From the NCBI GenBank assembly GCA_934446365.1, contig CAKSDZ010000003.1:124001-188000 (forward strand): DNA of 64,000 nt, in the 5' to 3' direction. Under the pieces are notes generated by a model. It had not been told where the DNA came from and made no database searches. It was given only the letters and a program-made list of their open reading frames with translations. Both the position numbers and the translations under genes were made by a program. This document shows, one piece after another, positions 1-8,572 of the stretch. The stretch's first letter is position 1; each line of letters begins with the position of its first letter. Origin of the DNA: an uncultured Eubacteriales bacterium (GTDB lineage: Bacteria > Bacillota > Clostridia > Oscillospirales > CAG-272).

Positions 1-1731
1 CTGATTTTTGCGCTCTGCTTGAAGCTGCGTCAGCTCGGTTTGCCGGTTCCGTGCGGCGCCGTTGCCATATCGCCGTGGAGCGATCTTACGGCTTCCGGCG
101 CTTCCTATGCGGTCAATGAAAAGGCCGATCCCTCTCTGACAAAGGAGCGGCTCGATTTCTATGCTTCGCTTTATACGACAGACCGCACAAATCCGCTTGT
201 CTCGCCGCTGTTCGGCGAGCTTTCCGGCATGCCGCGCTCGCTTATCTTCGCGGGCGGGGATGAAATCATGCTGGACGACGCGGGGCTGCTTCATGAAAAG
301 CTGACCGCATCCGGTTCTCAGTCCGAGCTTGTCGTCGCACCGGATATGTGGCACGCCTATGTGCTGTATGATTTGAAAGAGCGCGCATGCGATTATGACA
401 AAATCAATGAATTTTTGAGCGCGGTTCTGCCGCGCGCCCATAAGCTGCGCTGGATGAAGCTCGACAATGCGGCGAAAATTTATCCGGCGGCGAGACGCCG
501 GAATTGGAGCAATGTGTTCCGGCTTTCCGCGACGCTTACCGAACCCGTCAACGTGGATATTCTCAAATCCGCTTTGGATGTGACGGTGCGGCGGTTTCCT
601 TCGATTGCGGTGCGGCTGTGCGCGGGTGTATTTTGGTACTATCTTGAAGAGCTGTCGGAGGCGCCGGCCATTCTCCCCGAAAAAAGCTATCCGCTCGCCC
701 GTATGGGCGGCCGGGACATCCGCAAATGCGCATTCCGCGTTTTGGTTTATGAAAATCGGATTGCAACGGAATTTTTCCATGCGATTACGGACGGAAACGG
801 CGGGCTTGTTTTTCTCAAAACGCTTCTCGCGGAATATGTTTCCCAGCGGTACGGCGTGAATGTGCCGGCTGTGTGCGGTGTGCTCGACCGGCTGGAGGAG
901 CCGTCGGAGGCGGAGCTCGAGGACAGCTTTCTCAAATACAGCGGAGACGTCCCCATGAGCCGCAGGGAATCGACCGCCTATCATCTGCATGGGACAAGGG
1001 AGGTGGGCGGCTTTCTGAATGCGACGACCTTGATTGCCGATGTGGATAAGGTTCATGCGCTGGCATCCCGTTTCGGCGTCAGCATCACCGCGTTTCTATG
1101 CGCGGTTATGATGCAGGCGATTATCGAGATTCAGGCGGAAAAGGTGCCGCGCGTCAAGCGCCGCCGTCCCGTCAAGGTGCTGATTCCGGTCAACCTGCGG
1201 AAGATTTTCGACAGCAGGACGCTTCGGAATTTTGTGCTGTATATCACGCCGGAGGTCAGTCCCGGCATGGGAGAATATACCTTTGAGGAAATCTGCAAAA
1301 GCGTGCATCATCAGATGGGAATGGAGCTCACCGCCAAGCGTATGGGCGCCCGGATCACCACCAATGTAAACAGTGAAAAATCGCTGTTTGTCAAGATTAT
1401 GCCGCTGTTTATCAAGAATTTTGCGATGAAGATGGTTTTCAATGCGGTCGGAGAGCGCAAGTCCTGTCTCTCACTCTCCAACCTCGGCAGGGTAGAGCTG
1501 CCGGAGGAAATGAAGCCGTATGTGACACGCTTTGACTTTGTGCTTGGCGTGCAGGCTTCGGCTCCGTATAACTGCGGCGTCATTTCCTACGGGGATAAAC
1601 TGTATATCAATTTTATCCGGAATACCGAGGAGCCGGAGCTGGAAGCGCATTTTCACGGCGTTATGCGCCGGCTCGGTCTTGTGATGAAGGTCGAAAGCAA
1701 TGCGAAAAGGGAAGTGAGGGAATCCCGATAA
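1..1731 (+). CDS. alpha/beta-hydrolase (HSL type) fused to condensation-like acyltransferase, 5' partial
   Basis: The open frame runs in from base 1, so the true start and the GDSAG nucleophile motif lie upstream; 576 residues are visible. The first ~140 residues match the C-terminal half of hormone-sensitive-lipase-type esterases: GGDEIMLDD supplies the acidic residue (visible D87) and DMWHAYVL the catalytic His (H118). From about residue 150 a second domain of the condensation/alcohol acetyltransferase type begins, with the HxxxDG signature as HAITDG (H260, D264). Family knowledge predicts ester or acyl transfer to an alcohol or amine; the substrate is unknown. A DUF6320 membrane protein follows after 33 nt, probably in the same operon. 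Identity of both domains is fairly sure, the function is not. Confidence 0.8.
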   Translation: MIFALCLKLRQLGLPVPCGAVAISPWSDLTASGASYAVNEKADPSLTKERLDFYASLYTTDRTNPLVSPLFGELSGMPRSLIFAGGDEIMLDDAGLLHEKLTASGSQSELVVAPDMWHAYVLYDLKERACDYDKINEFLSAVLPRAHKLRWMKLDNAAKIYPAARRRNWSNVFRLSATLTEPVNVDILKSALDVTVRRFPSIAVRLCAGVFWYYLEELSEAPAILPEKSYPLARMGGRDIRKCAFRVLVYENRIATEFFHAITDGNGGLVFLKTLLAEYVSQRYGVNVPAVCGVLDRLEEPSEAELEDSFLKYSGDVPMSRRESTAYHLHGTREVGGFLNATTLIADVDKVHALASRFGVSITAFLCAVMMQAIIEIQAEKVPRVKRRRPVKVLIPVNLRKIFDSRTLRNFVLYITPEVSPGMGEYTFEEICKSVHHQMGMELTAKRMGARITTNVNSEKSLFVKIMPLFIKNFAMKMVFNAVGERKSCLSLSNLGRVELPEEMKPYVTRFDFVLGVQASAPYNCGVISYGDKLYINFIRNTEEPELEAHFHGVMRRLGLVMKVESNAKREVRESR

Positions 1732-1764
1732 CGCCCCTTTTATTTCACTTGTCGGAGGAATGCT

Positions 1765-2460
1765 ATGTACTGTATCAAATGCGGCGTCGAGCTTGCGGAC
1801 GGCCAGTCGAAATGTCCGCTTTGCGGGACGGTCGTCTACCACCCGGATGTTCCGGTGACGGAGGCGAAGCCGTCGTATCCGTCCTATGTCAGACCGCCGA
1901 TGCGCGTCAATCACCGCGGCGTCATGTTTCTTGTCACCATGGTTTACGTCATGCTGATTATTCAGCTGATTATCTGCGATTTCAGCATTTCCGGCGGATT
2001 CGTTTGGTCGCTTTACGCGGACGGCGGACTTCTGCTTTCCTATATCCTCTTCCTGCTGCCTTTGTGGTTTCGCCGTCCCAATCCCGTGATTTTTGTTCCG
2101 TGTGATTTTGCCGCCATCGCCCTTTATCTTCTGTTTATCGACCTTGTGACGGGCGGAGATTGGTTTCTGAGCTTCGCCTTTCCCGTTGTCGGAATCGCCG
2201 GAATAATCGTCACGACCGTGGTCGCTCTTGTGAGGTATGTGCGGCGCGGATATTTCTTCATTTTCGGCGGCGCTGTCATCGCGTGCGGCGGCTATCTGAT
2301 GCTGCTGGAATTTTTCCTCAATATCACCTTCAAGCTGCGGGGGACCTTCATTTGGTCGATTTATCCGCTGATCGGCTGCTTTTTGATGGGAATGGCGCTC
2401 ATCGTCATCGGGATAAGCAAGCCCCTCAGGGAATCGCTTTCCAAGAAATTCTTTTTGTAG
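1765..2460 (+). CDS. zinc-ribbon membrane protein, DUF6320 type
   Basis: 231 aa. The N-terminus is a four-cysteine zinc ribbon (C3, C6, C17, C20; CIKCG and CPLCG), followed by a short linker rich in Pro and about six hydrophobic segments from residue ~50 to the end. This architecture matches DUF6320 proteins of Firmicutes, whose role is unknown. The start at 1765 follows a GGAGGA ribosome site seven bases upstream. Co-directional with and close behind the hydrolase-acyltransferase, so the two may work together at the membrane (inference). Confidence 0.75.
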   Translation: MYCIKCGVELADGQSKCPLCGTVVYHPDVPVTEAKPSYPSYVRPPMRVNHRGVMFLVTMVYVMLIIQLIICDFSISGGFVWSLYADGGLLLSYILFLLPLWFRRPNPVIFVPCDFAAIALYLLFIDLVTGGDWFLSFAFPVVGIAGIIVTTVVALVRYVRRGYFFIFGGAVIACGGYLMLLEFFLNITFKLRGTFIWSIYPLIGCFLMGMALIVIGISKPLRESLSKKFFL

Positions 2461-2617
2461 AGAAGCTATGGAGCGGATTGCGCTGATTTGATTGCTCCTA
2501 AGAATGCACAGAGACACAACTATTCCGGAATTTACTGCGCCGCGACAGTATTTTTCACCGATATATTTTATTCACCATAAGAACGGGACAAACCGGAATT
2601 GAAAGGGACTAAGACAG

Positions 2618-3190
2618 ATGATGAAGAACCTTGTTAAAATCGGGATAGGGCTGCTGATGGTCACGGCTGTTTTCATCGGCTACATGCCCCAGCCGGAATA
2701 TTTGGTTGAACTGACCTGCATCTCGAATACGCTTGGCGGGGTGCTTTTGCTTGCGGACGGAATCCTCGGCATCACGAAAAAGAAAGCTTTTCCGCGCTCT
2801 TTTTATCTGAATGCTGCGGTGAGCATATTCACGGTATTTCTTGTCTGTATGGGAAGCCTTGCCGGCGCATATAAATTTAATTTCAGCGGTGCGTTTTTCT
2901 TTATGCATGTCATAAATCCGATTGCTTTTGTGACCTGCTATATGCTTTTTGTCAATGAACGGGACCGCAAAATTCGGGTTGTTTTGACGGCTCCGATTCT
3001 GACGATGGCATATCTTCTGTTTGATTACATACGCTATCGACTCACAGGCGAATTTGTTTACGGCTTTATAGAATCCGGAGAACTTACGCTTGCGTGGGCA
3101 ATCGTCGCAGGAATTGCTGCCTACGCTCTTATGTATCTGCTTGGCCTGCTGCTTTTTGCTCTGAACAGACTTGTGCATAAAAGGAAGTGA
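2618..3190 (+). CDS. six-helix membrane protein, Pr6Pr-like
   Basis: 190 aa, almost entirely hydrophobic, with about six predicted transmembrane helices. The pattern of an early LTCISN segment and a central MHVINPIAF segment resembles Pr6Pr-family membrane proteins (function unknown); this assignment is from memory of the family pattern and is moderate only. ATG 2618 is preceded by GAAAGGGA nine bases upstream; ATG 2621 is the alternative. A strong hairpin terminator follows at 3266. Confidence 0.6.
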   Translation: MMKNLVKIGIGLLMVTAVFIGYMPQPEYLVELTCISNTLGGVLLLADGILGITKKKAFPRSFYLNAAVSIFTVFLVCMGSLAGAYKFNFSGAFFFMHVINPIAFVTCYMLFVNERDRKIRVVLTAPILTMAYLLFDYIRYRLTGEFVYGFIESGELTLAWAIVAGIAAYALMYLLGLLLFALNRLVHKRK

Positions 3191-3265
3191 CAGCTTTCGT
3201 TTTGACGAACTGTCGGAATACCTTTAAAACGAAATAGCGCATTTCTATATTGAGAATAGACATAA

Positions 3266-3310
3266 AAATTCTCCGTATGACCGTAGTCATACGGAGAATT
3301 TGCTGTTTTT
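3266..3310. terminator. bidirectional intrinsic terminator
   Basis: Perfect 16-bp inverted repeat: AAATTCTCCGTATGAC (3266-3281), loop CGTA, and its complement (3286-3301), then GCTGTTTTT on the plus strand and an A-rich 5' flank that becomes a T-tract on the minus strand. It sits between two convergent genes ending at 3190 and 3326. Confidence 0.9.
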
Positions 3311-3325
3311 AGGGCACCGCCCTTA

Positions 3326-4201
3326 TTATTCCTTGGATTGCGCGGGCGTTTGCGCCGGAACCGATTCCTCTGCCGCCGATTTCTTTTTCAAGGCTGAGAT
3401 CATGGTATACAGAACGGCGAATATATAGAATACCGCACCGCATTCGACCGCCTCGAACAGAGATTCGAGCGTCAGCGGAATTTCCCAAAAAGCGGTGAGG
3501 GCAAGCAGCGGTACCATATAGGTCATGACACAGACCATCGCGATGAGAGAGAACGCGAAGCGCATGGGATTCTGAGGCTTCGACACCGTGTTGCGCGTTT
3601 CAAAGAGAAGGAACAACAGGAGCGCCGCAAGGGACACGTTGCAGAGGATTCTGTTGGGATCGTTGTAAATGTAATCGGCGTTGATGTATGAGCAGGACAA
3701 ATAGGAAAGCGCCCACAGAGCGGGGAAAAACGAGAGTCCTTTTTTGATTTTGGATTCGCAGTAGCCGGTAGACGCGCTGAAAATGAAATACGCCGCCGCT
3801 CCGAACAGAGAGAAGAACGAAATGATCTGCGCCGTTTTAAAAAACCATCCGCCGCCCGAACGGCCGAACACCGAGCCGCCGTAGTAGACGACAATCAAGA
3901 TTCCGACGGCGACGAAAACGAAGCCGCACAGGGAGCTTGAAAAAACGGATACCTGATTGGAGGAGGCGGAAAAACGCTCGAAGCTTTCTTTCCGAATAAA
4001 GAAATAAGAGGTAAACATCAGCAGCACGACGCCGAGCGTCACGTATCCGAGCGCTTTCAGCATGGTGTCGGCGTCCCGGGAAAACTCCCCGTTATACGGA
4101 TCGTAATACCGGTATATCAGGACCATCCGCCATACGGCGAGTGCGATTCCCGCCGCAATGGCTGCGGCCGTATAAGCGATCATAATTTTTCTTTTATTCA
4201 A
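3326..4201 (-). CDS. polytopic membrane protein of unknown function
   Basis: 291 aa with an N-terminal hydrophobic anchor and about seven further hydrophobic segments, ending in a short polar tail rich in Ala, Pro, Glu and Gln. No motif or family is recognised. The only in-frame start near a ribosome site is TTG 4201, about eleven bases after AAGGGG; this start is uncertain. The gene stands alone, with a TATAAT-like box (minus strand, near 4250) about 50 bases upstream, and ends against the bidirectional terminator. Confidence 0.6.
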   Translation of the reverse strand: MNKRKIMIAYTAAAIAAGIALAVWRMVLIYRYYDPYNGEFSRDADTMLKALGYVTLGVVLLMFTSYFFIRKESFERFSASSNQVSVFSSSLCGFVFVAVGILIVVYYGGSVFGRSGGGWFFKTAQIISFFSLFGAAAYFIFSASTGYCESKIKKGLSFFPALWALSYLSCSYINADYIYNDPNRILCNVSLAALLLFLLFETRNTVSKPQNPMRFAFSLIAMVCVMTYMVPLLALTAFWEIPLTLESLFEAVECGAVFYIFAVLYTMISALKKKSAAEESVPAQTPAQSKE

Positions 4202-4330
4202 ACGGCATACATCCCCTTATAAATGAAAATTATCCTATCACACAAAATTATATCTTGAAAATGTTAATAAACTGTATAAGAAAATTAAACATTCAGAAAT
4301 TTTTTGTGTTTTTACGATTGAATTGGGGAT

Positions 4331-4939
4331 TCAGCGGCCGCCGTCTCCGCTTTTTTCATCTTTGTCATCGATTTCCACATATTCGGCCTCAATGGGCGAA
4401 GCTTTTCGCACCAAGCTTTTCACAAAGAAAACCGTCCAAAGATTTTCGATGCCGTCGATGATGAGCGATATGCCGACAAAGATGAGCGCGATGCGGTTCG
4501 CCTCAAACGGATTGAACACGAGCAGAAATCCGAATACGAGGCCGACCGCGGCGACAAGGAGCACGCTCCACCAGTGCTTCGAGCGGTCCGCACGCAGCTC
4601 GAAGGCGGTTTGCAGCTTGAACGCACTGTCGATGATGACGACGATTCCGATAATGACGGGAAAAAGATTGGTGATAAACGATGGACGCGCAATGAGAATC
4701 GCGCCGGCGGCAATGCTGAAAATACCGGATATCAAATCCAGATTTGCGGAAAAACGCCGGCTTTTCTGCAAAAGGGAGCTTATGACCTTGTAAATGCCCG
4801 CCGCAAGCGCGATGATGCCGATGACAAGGCAGATGGTTTCCAGCGATTTGTCCGGAAACGCGACAAGGCAGATTCCGAGCACGATATACAGAATCGATAT
4901 GACGAGATATCCGGCCTTGGCTTTTTTGAGTAGATTCAT
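4331..4939 (-). CDS. DUF308/HdeD-like membrane protein
   Basis: 202 aa. Six hydrophobic helices arranged as repeated pairs (GYLVISILYIVLGICLV, TICLVIGIIALAAGI, LDLISGIFSIAAGAILI and so on) followed by an acidic cytoplasmic tail; this is the HdeD/DUF308 pattern. HdeD in enterobacteria is linked to acid resistance, but in Firmicutes the role is unknown. I start at ATG 4939 because GGAGGA lies seven bases upstream; an ATG-like extension to 4963 would place that ribosome site inside the gene. Confidence 0.75.
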   Translation of the reverse strand: MNLLKKAKAGYLVISILYIVLGICLVAFPDKSLETICLVIGIIALAAGIYKVISSLLQKSRRFSANLDLISGIFSIAAGAILIARPSFITNLFPVIIGIVVIIDSAFKLQTAFELRADRSKHWWSVLLVAAVGLVFGFLLVFNPFEANRIALIFVGISLIIDGIENLWTVFFVKSLVRKASPIEAEYVEIDDKDEKSGDGGR

Positions 4940-5079
4940 GGGTTTTCCTCCGATTTGTGTCAATCAATTGGTGAGCGGGCGCCGCTTTGTGAAAGCGGCG
5001 GCAAAAATAGTATACAGGATATGGGAGTCACTGTCAAGCGCCGTAAGACAGCTTTTCCATAACCGTCCGAAATCCGATT

Positions 5080-5940
5080 TTAAGCCTCGTCGGTGCGGTT
5101 CCATTCCTCCATGAGGTCGGCTACCGAACGGTATCGGTCGCGCTTTTCCGTGCTTACCGCTTTCCCTGCGATTTGAAAAAGGGCTTCCGAGCCCGTCCAT
5201 GCGGCGCGCGACCGTGTGACGGGGTCGCCGAGACAGTAAAACATCATGGCGCCCGCACGGTATACATTGGTCGCCTCGTCGAGGACGGCGCCTTTCGTGT
5301 ATTCCTCCGGCGCGCGGAATTTGTCGTCTCCCCACATGAGTCCGCGCGTGTTGACGTGCGGGATTTTTTCAAAAAAGTCGATGTCGCAGATGTGAGGGAT
5401 GCCGGCGTCGAAGTCATAGAGGATGCTCCCGTCGTAGAAATCGATGGCAGCGTATCCGTGCGCCGCGGCTGCCAGCAGAAAATCCAGCATGATGCGCAGC
5501 GTCCGCATGCGGTCGGAGGCGGGAAGCGCACGAAACTTCGCGGCGGGCGAAAGAACCGCCGGATTTGCCCGATACGTCTCAAAATTCCAGTGATCATAGA
5601 GACATTCGCCGTTTTCCCACTGAAATACGGCAATAAAGAGGGAATCCGTCTCATAAGCATCCGTAAGGCGGATCAGGTTCGGATGGGAAAGCTCCTCATA
5701 CAGCGGGATGGCTTTCCGCAGCGCCTTTACGGCATCGGCGGGGTTTCCGGTGTAATTCACGGTGGGAAGTCCCGCGATTTTGACAAAGCGGCGGACGGCG
5801 CCGTCGTCCATGCCGAAGCCGATATTGCCGGATATATTCCGGTCAAACGCGCAGAACGGCTTTCCGTAGCGTTCCAAAAAGGAGAGGTCGCGGTATTTGC
5901 CGAGCGAGAACGGGACGCCGCCCATTTTGTATGAATACAT
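5080..5940 (-). CDS. protein-kinase-fold protein with degenerate catalytic loop
   Basis: 286 aa. Features of the eukaryotic-type kinase fold are visible in order: a VKI lysine motif (FVKIAG), a helix-C glutamate (LYEELSHPNLIRL), a hinge region, a catalytic-loop equivalent AIDFYDGSIL in place of HRDxKxxN, and CDIDFF in place of DFG. The catalytic aspartate remains but the loop lysine and asparagine positions are altered. A C-terminal helical lobe (FRAPEEY, YRAGAMMFYCLGD) is intact. It may be a divergent active kinase or a pseudokinase; no partner phosphatase or sensor domain is seen. Start ATG 5940 follows an AGGTGGGGAG ribosome site. Confidence 0.65.
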   Translation of the reverse strand: MYSYKMGGVPFSLGKYRDLSFLERYGKPFCAFDRNISGNIGFGMDDGAVRRFVKIAGLPTVNYTGNPADAVKALRKAIPLYEELSHPNLIRLTDAYETDSLFIAVFQWENGECLYDHWNFETYRANPAVLSPAAKFRALPASDRMRTLRIMLDFLLAAAAHGYAAIDFYDGSILYDFDAGIPHICDIDFFEKIPHVNTRGLMWGDDKFRAPEEYTKGAVLDEATNVYRAGAMMFYCLGDPVTRSRAAWTGSEALFQIAGKAVSTEKRDRYRSVADLMEEWNRTDEA

Positions 5941-6054
5941 ATTGACGGCTCCCCACCTTTCCGGACATTTTCTTCCGCGTGTCCTTGTCCGAATATTATA
6001 GCATAAGTTCCGGGAATTTGGTAGCTTTTTTCGGATTTTCTTTTTTATGGCTAC

Positions 6055-6090
6055 GCCGGAAGCGCAGCCGTGATGCCGGAAGCGCGCGGC
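6055..6090. repeat. short direct repeat in leader gap 5941-6310
   Basis: The 370-base gap between the kinase-like gene and the corrinoid operon has an 11-base direct repeat GCCGGAAGCGC present twice about 22 bases apart. I see no gene or riboswitch here apart from the promoter and hairpin listed separately. Confidence 0.4.
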
Positions 6091-6178
6091 ACGCCTCTTT
6101 ATTTTTCCACATAAAAAAGGAAAAAAATATGATTCCTTGTAAAAAACAGGAAAGTTCCGGAAAATCGGTCTTTTGGAT

Positions 6179-6207
6179 TTGACAAAGAAAATCCTTTCTT
6201 GTAAAAT
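6179..6207 (+). promoter_or_regulatory. sigma-A promoter of the cobalamin operon with internal inverted repeat
   Basis: TTGACA (6179-6184), exactly 17 bp, TAAAAT (6202-6207); start expected near 6214, leader about 95 nt. The spacer is filled by an imperfect inverted repeat, left arm ACAAAGAAA (6182-6190) and right arm TTTCTTGT (6195-6202), which overlaps both promoter boxes and is well placed to bind a repressor (inference). Confidence 0.75.
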
Positions 6208-6213
6208 TATATA

Positions 6214-6255
6214 AAAATCAACGGTTTTTTCGGTTGATTTTGACCCTTTTCAGGG
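6214..6255 (+). promoter_or_regulatory. leader hairpins of the cobalamin operon
   Basis: A 9-bp stem AAAATCAAC (6214-6222) with GTTGATTTT (6233-6241) and a short CCCT/AGGG hairpin (6244-6255) lie right after the predicted transcript start. They are not a cobalamin riboswitch: no B12-box is visible. They could stabilise the message or attenuate it. Confidence 0.35.
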
Positions 6256-6310
6256 CTTCAAAAAATATGATAAAATCGGAAAATCCGAAAGGAACAAGGA
6301 GACAAGAAAA

Positions 6311-7546
6311 ATGAAATCATTGGTAAGACTGATTGCTTTGGTGCTTGCTGCCGCTATGGTGCTGATGTTTGCGGCATGTGGAAAGGACGATGTTCCTGCC
6401 GATACGACGGGTTCTGCAAAGCCGGAGGAAACGACGGGCTCCGCCAAGCCGGAGGAAACGACGGGCAGCGGAACGAATCCGGAGGAAAATTACGACGGCA
6501 GGCTCGTTTTCGATCATGCGATGGAGCTGCGGTATGCAAAAGCGTTTTCTGTCGATTATTATAAGGGCGGTTACAAAATGATCACCGTGACGAAGGGAAG
6601 CATGGACGGCAGCGATCTGAAAATGCTCGTCGTGCCGGAGGGCATGAGCGTTCCTGCGGGACTTGAAAGCGACATTTATGTTTTGCAGCAGCCGGTGACG
6701 AATATTCTCGTTTCTTCCACACCGACAACCTCGCTTTTCCATGCGATCGGTACGCTGGACGCGATTTCTCTGACCACCTATGATGTCGGCAGCTGGTATA
6801 TTGAGGACGTCAAAGCCCTTATGAATGAAGGCAAGATGACCTATATCGGCGACTACAAGACGCCGGATTATGAGAAAATCGTCACCGCCGGTACGACGTT
6901 CGCGATTTTTTCCACAATGCTGACCGAGGACGTTGCGGCGCAGCTGGATACGCTCGGCGTCAAGGTGATGCTCGATCAGGCGGCCTCCGAGGACCATCCG
7001 CTGGCCAGAGTCGAGTGGGCCAAGCTCTACGGCGCGATCTTCAATAAAGAGGAAGAAGCCGAGGCACATTTCAACGCGCAGTCGAATTATGTGGATGAGA
7101 TTGCAAAGAGAGAAGCGACCGGCAAGAGCGTCGCGATTTTCTACATCACCTCCAAGGGCGTTCTGTATGCGCGTAATTCCGACGACTATATGGCCAAGAT
7201 GGTGGCGCTTGCCGGCGGCGAATATGTGCTGGACGGCAAAATCGGCGTGGGACAGACGGGAACTGCAAAAATGGAGATGGAGGCCTTCTATGACGGCGCG
7301 AAGGATGCGGATTATATCATTTACGTCTGGACGCTCGGCGGCAAGCCCGAGACGCTTTCCGCTCTTCTCGAACGCGGCGATTTCCTCGCGGATATGAAAG
7401 CGGTCAAGGAGGGGAATGTTTGGTGTACGACGCCCGACTTCTTCCAGATTTCGAGCACGCTCGGCAATATGATAAACGATATCAATCTGATGCTGAACGC
7501 CGACGATACCGCCGATGAATTTACCTATCTTTTCAAGCTGAAATAA
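6311..7546 (+). CDS. ABC transporter substrate-binding lipoprotein (BtuF/FepB type)
   Basis: 411 aa. Signal peptide with lipobox LMFAAC at residues ~19-24, then a Thr/Gly/Glu-rich linker with a duplicated GSAKPEETT unit, then a class III periplasmic-binding fold. It begins the corrinoid block and is followed after one base by its FecCD-type permease and then the ATPase, so the three form one importer. Given that every downstream gene makes cobalamin, a corrinoid or cobalt-containing substrate is the best guess; iron-siderophore or haem uptake cannot be excluded because the family binds both. Ribosome site AAGGAG lies ahead of ATG 6311. Confidence 0.85.
   Translation: MKSLVRLIALVLAAAMVLMFAACGKDDVPADTTGSAKPEETTGSAKPEETTGSGTNPEENYDGRLVFDHAMELRYAKAFSVDYYKGGYKMITVTKGSMDGSDLKMLVVPEGMSVPAGLESDIYVLQQPVTNILVSSTPTTSLFHAIGTLDAISLTTYDVGSWYIEDVKALMNEGKMTYIGDYKTPDYEKIVTAGTTFAIFSTMLTEDVAAQLDTLGVKVMLDQAASEDHPLARVEWAKLYGAIFNKEEEAEAHFNAQSNYVDEIAKREATGKSVAIFYITSKGVLYARNSDDYMAKMVALAGGEYVLDGKIGVGQTGTAKMEMEAFYDGAKDADYIIYVWTLGGKPETLSALLERGDFLADMKAVKEGNVWCTTPDFFQISSTLGNMINDINLMLNADDTADEFTYLFKLK
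6404..6465 (+). repeat. 27-bp tandem repeat in lipoprotein linker
   Basis: Unit beginning ACGACGGG, 27 bp, at 6404-6430 and 6431-6457 with a partial third copy; encodes the GSAKPEETT linker repeats after the lipobox. Likely variable in length between strains (inference). Confidence 0.8.
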
Positions 7547-7547
7547 T

Positions 7548-8570
7548 ATGAAGCAAAAGCATAGGGATATCCTCCGATATCAGATCGTTTTCCTGATTCT
7601 CATTGCGCTTTTTATAGCTGCGCTGATTCTGAATATCAACACGGGGAGCGTCAGGCTCTCCGTGGAGAGGATTTTTAAAATTATTTTTATGCGGGATTCT
7701 ACGGATTCCGCATATCCTATTATATGGAAAATTCGGTTGCCGCGGCTTTTGACCGCGGCTGTTCTCGGCGGCGCGCTCTCCCTTTCCGGCTTCCTTTTGC
7801 AAACATTTTTCCGCAATCCGATTGCCGGCCCGTTTGTGCTCGGCATTTCCTCCGGTGCGAAAATGCTGCTCGCGGTCGTGACCATTGCGCTTTCCGGCAT
7901 GATGACGCAGGTTCCGGTTTCGCTGACCGTTGCCGCCGCGTTTATCGGCTCTATGCTGTCCATGCTGCTTGTTCTGGTTTTTGCGAGGAAAATCAAAAGC
8001 ATGTCCTCGCTGCTGGTCATCGGCATCATGATCAGCAATATCTGCTCGGCGGTGACGGATTTTCTGATCAATTTCGCCAAGGAAGCGGATATCGTCAATC
8101 TGACCTACTGGTCGATGGGAACTTTTTCGGGAAAATCGTGGAATGACTTGAAGATTTCGTCGATCATTGTTATAATAACCTTAATCGTAACATTTTTCAT
8201 GTCAAAGCCGATCGGTGCATATCAGCTCGGCGAGGGCTATGCGAAGAGCATGGGCATCGATATCAAGGCTTTCCGTGTCGTGCTGATTGTCCTTTCCAGC
8301 TTGCTGTCCGCCTGCGTGACGGCGTTTGCGGGTCCCATCGCCTTTGTCGGCATTGCGGTGCCGCATATCGCGAAGCTGATGTTCGGGACGGCCAAGCCGA
8401 TCGTGATGATTCCCGGCGTATTTCTGACGGGCGCGATCTTCTGTATGTTCTGCGACCTTGTCGCGCGCACCGTCTTTTCTCCGACGGAGCTTACGCTTGG
8501 AACGGTGACTGCGGCGGTCGGCGCGCCTGTCGTGATTTGGCTGATGCTGAAACGCAAAAGCGAGGTGTGA
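7548..8570 (+). CDS. FecCD/BtuC-type ABC transporter permease
   Basis: 340 aa with about nine to ten hydrophobic helices and the family-typical segments RLPRLLTAAVLGGALSLSGF, FFRNPIAGPFVLGISSGAK and FAGPIAFVGIAVPHIAKL. The last is the loop that contacts the ATPase. It starts one base after the binding-protein stop and ends just before the ATPase start, so translation is probably coupled. Forms the homodimeric membrane channel for a corrinoid or metal-chelate importer. Confidence 0.9.
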   Translation: MKQKHRDILRYQIVFLILIALFIAALILNINTGSVRLSVERIFKIIFMRDSTDSAYPIIWKIRLPRLLTAAVLGGALSLSGFLLQTFFRNPIAGPFVLGISSGAKMLLAVVTIALSGMMTQVPVSLTVAAAFIGSMLSMLLVLVFARKIKSMSSLLVIGIMISNICSAVTDFLINFAKEADIVNLTYWSMGTFSGKSWNDLKISSIIVIITLIVTFFMSKPIGAYQLGEGYAKSMGIDIKAFRVVLIVLSSLLSACVTAFAGPIAFVGIAVPHIAKLMFGTAKPIVMIPGVFLTGAIFCMFCDLVARTVFSPTELTLGTVTAAVGAPVVIWLMLKRKSEV

Positions 8571-8572
8571 GC

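Noticed and set aside
1471..2517. Long antisense frames in the GC-rich first 25 kb (for example the minus strand here and at 9443-10360)
   Set aside because: They mirror well-supported genes on the other strand, lack ribosome sites and give Arg/His-rich peptides with no domain.
5941..6310. Cobalamin riboswitch ahead of the B12 operon
   Set aside because: I looked for the B12 box and the conserved core stems in the leader and found neither; only a promoter and small hairpins are present.
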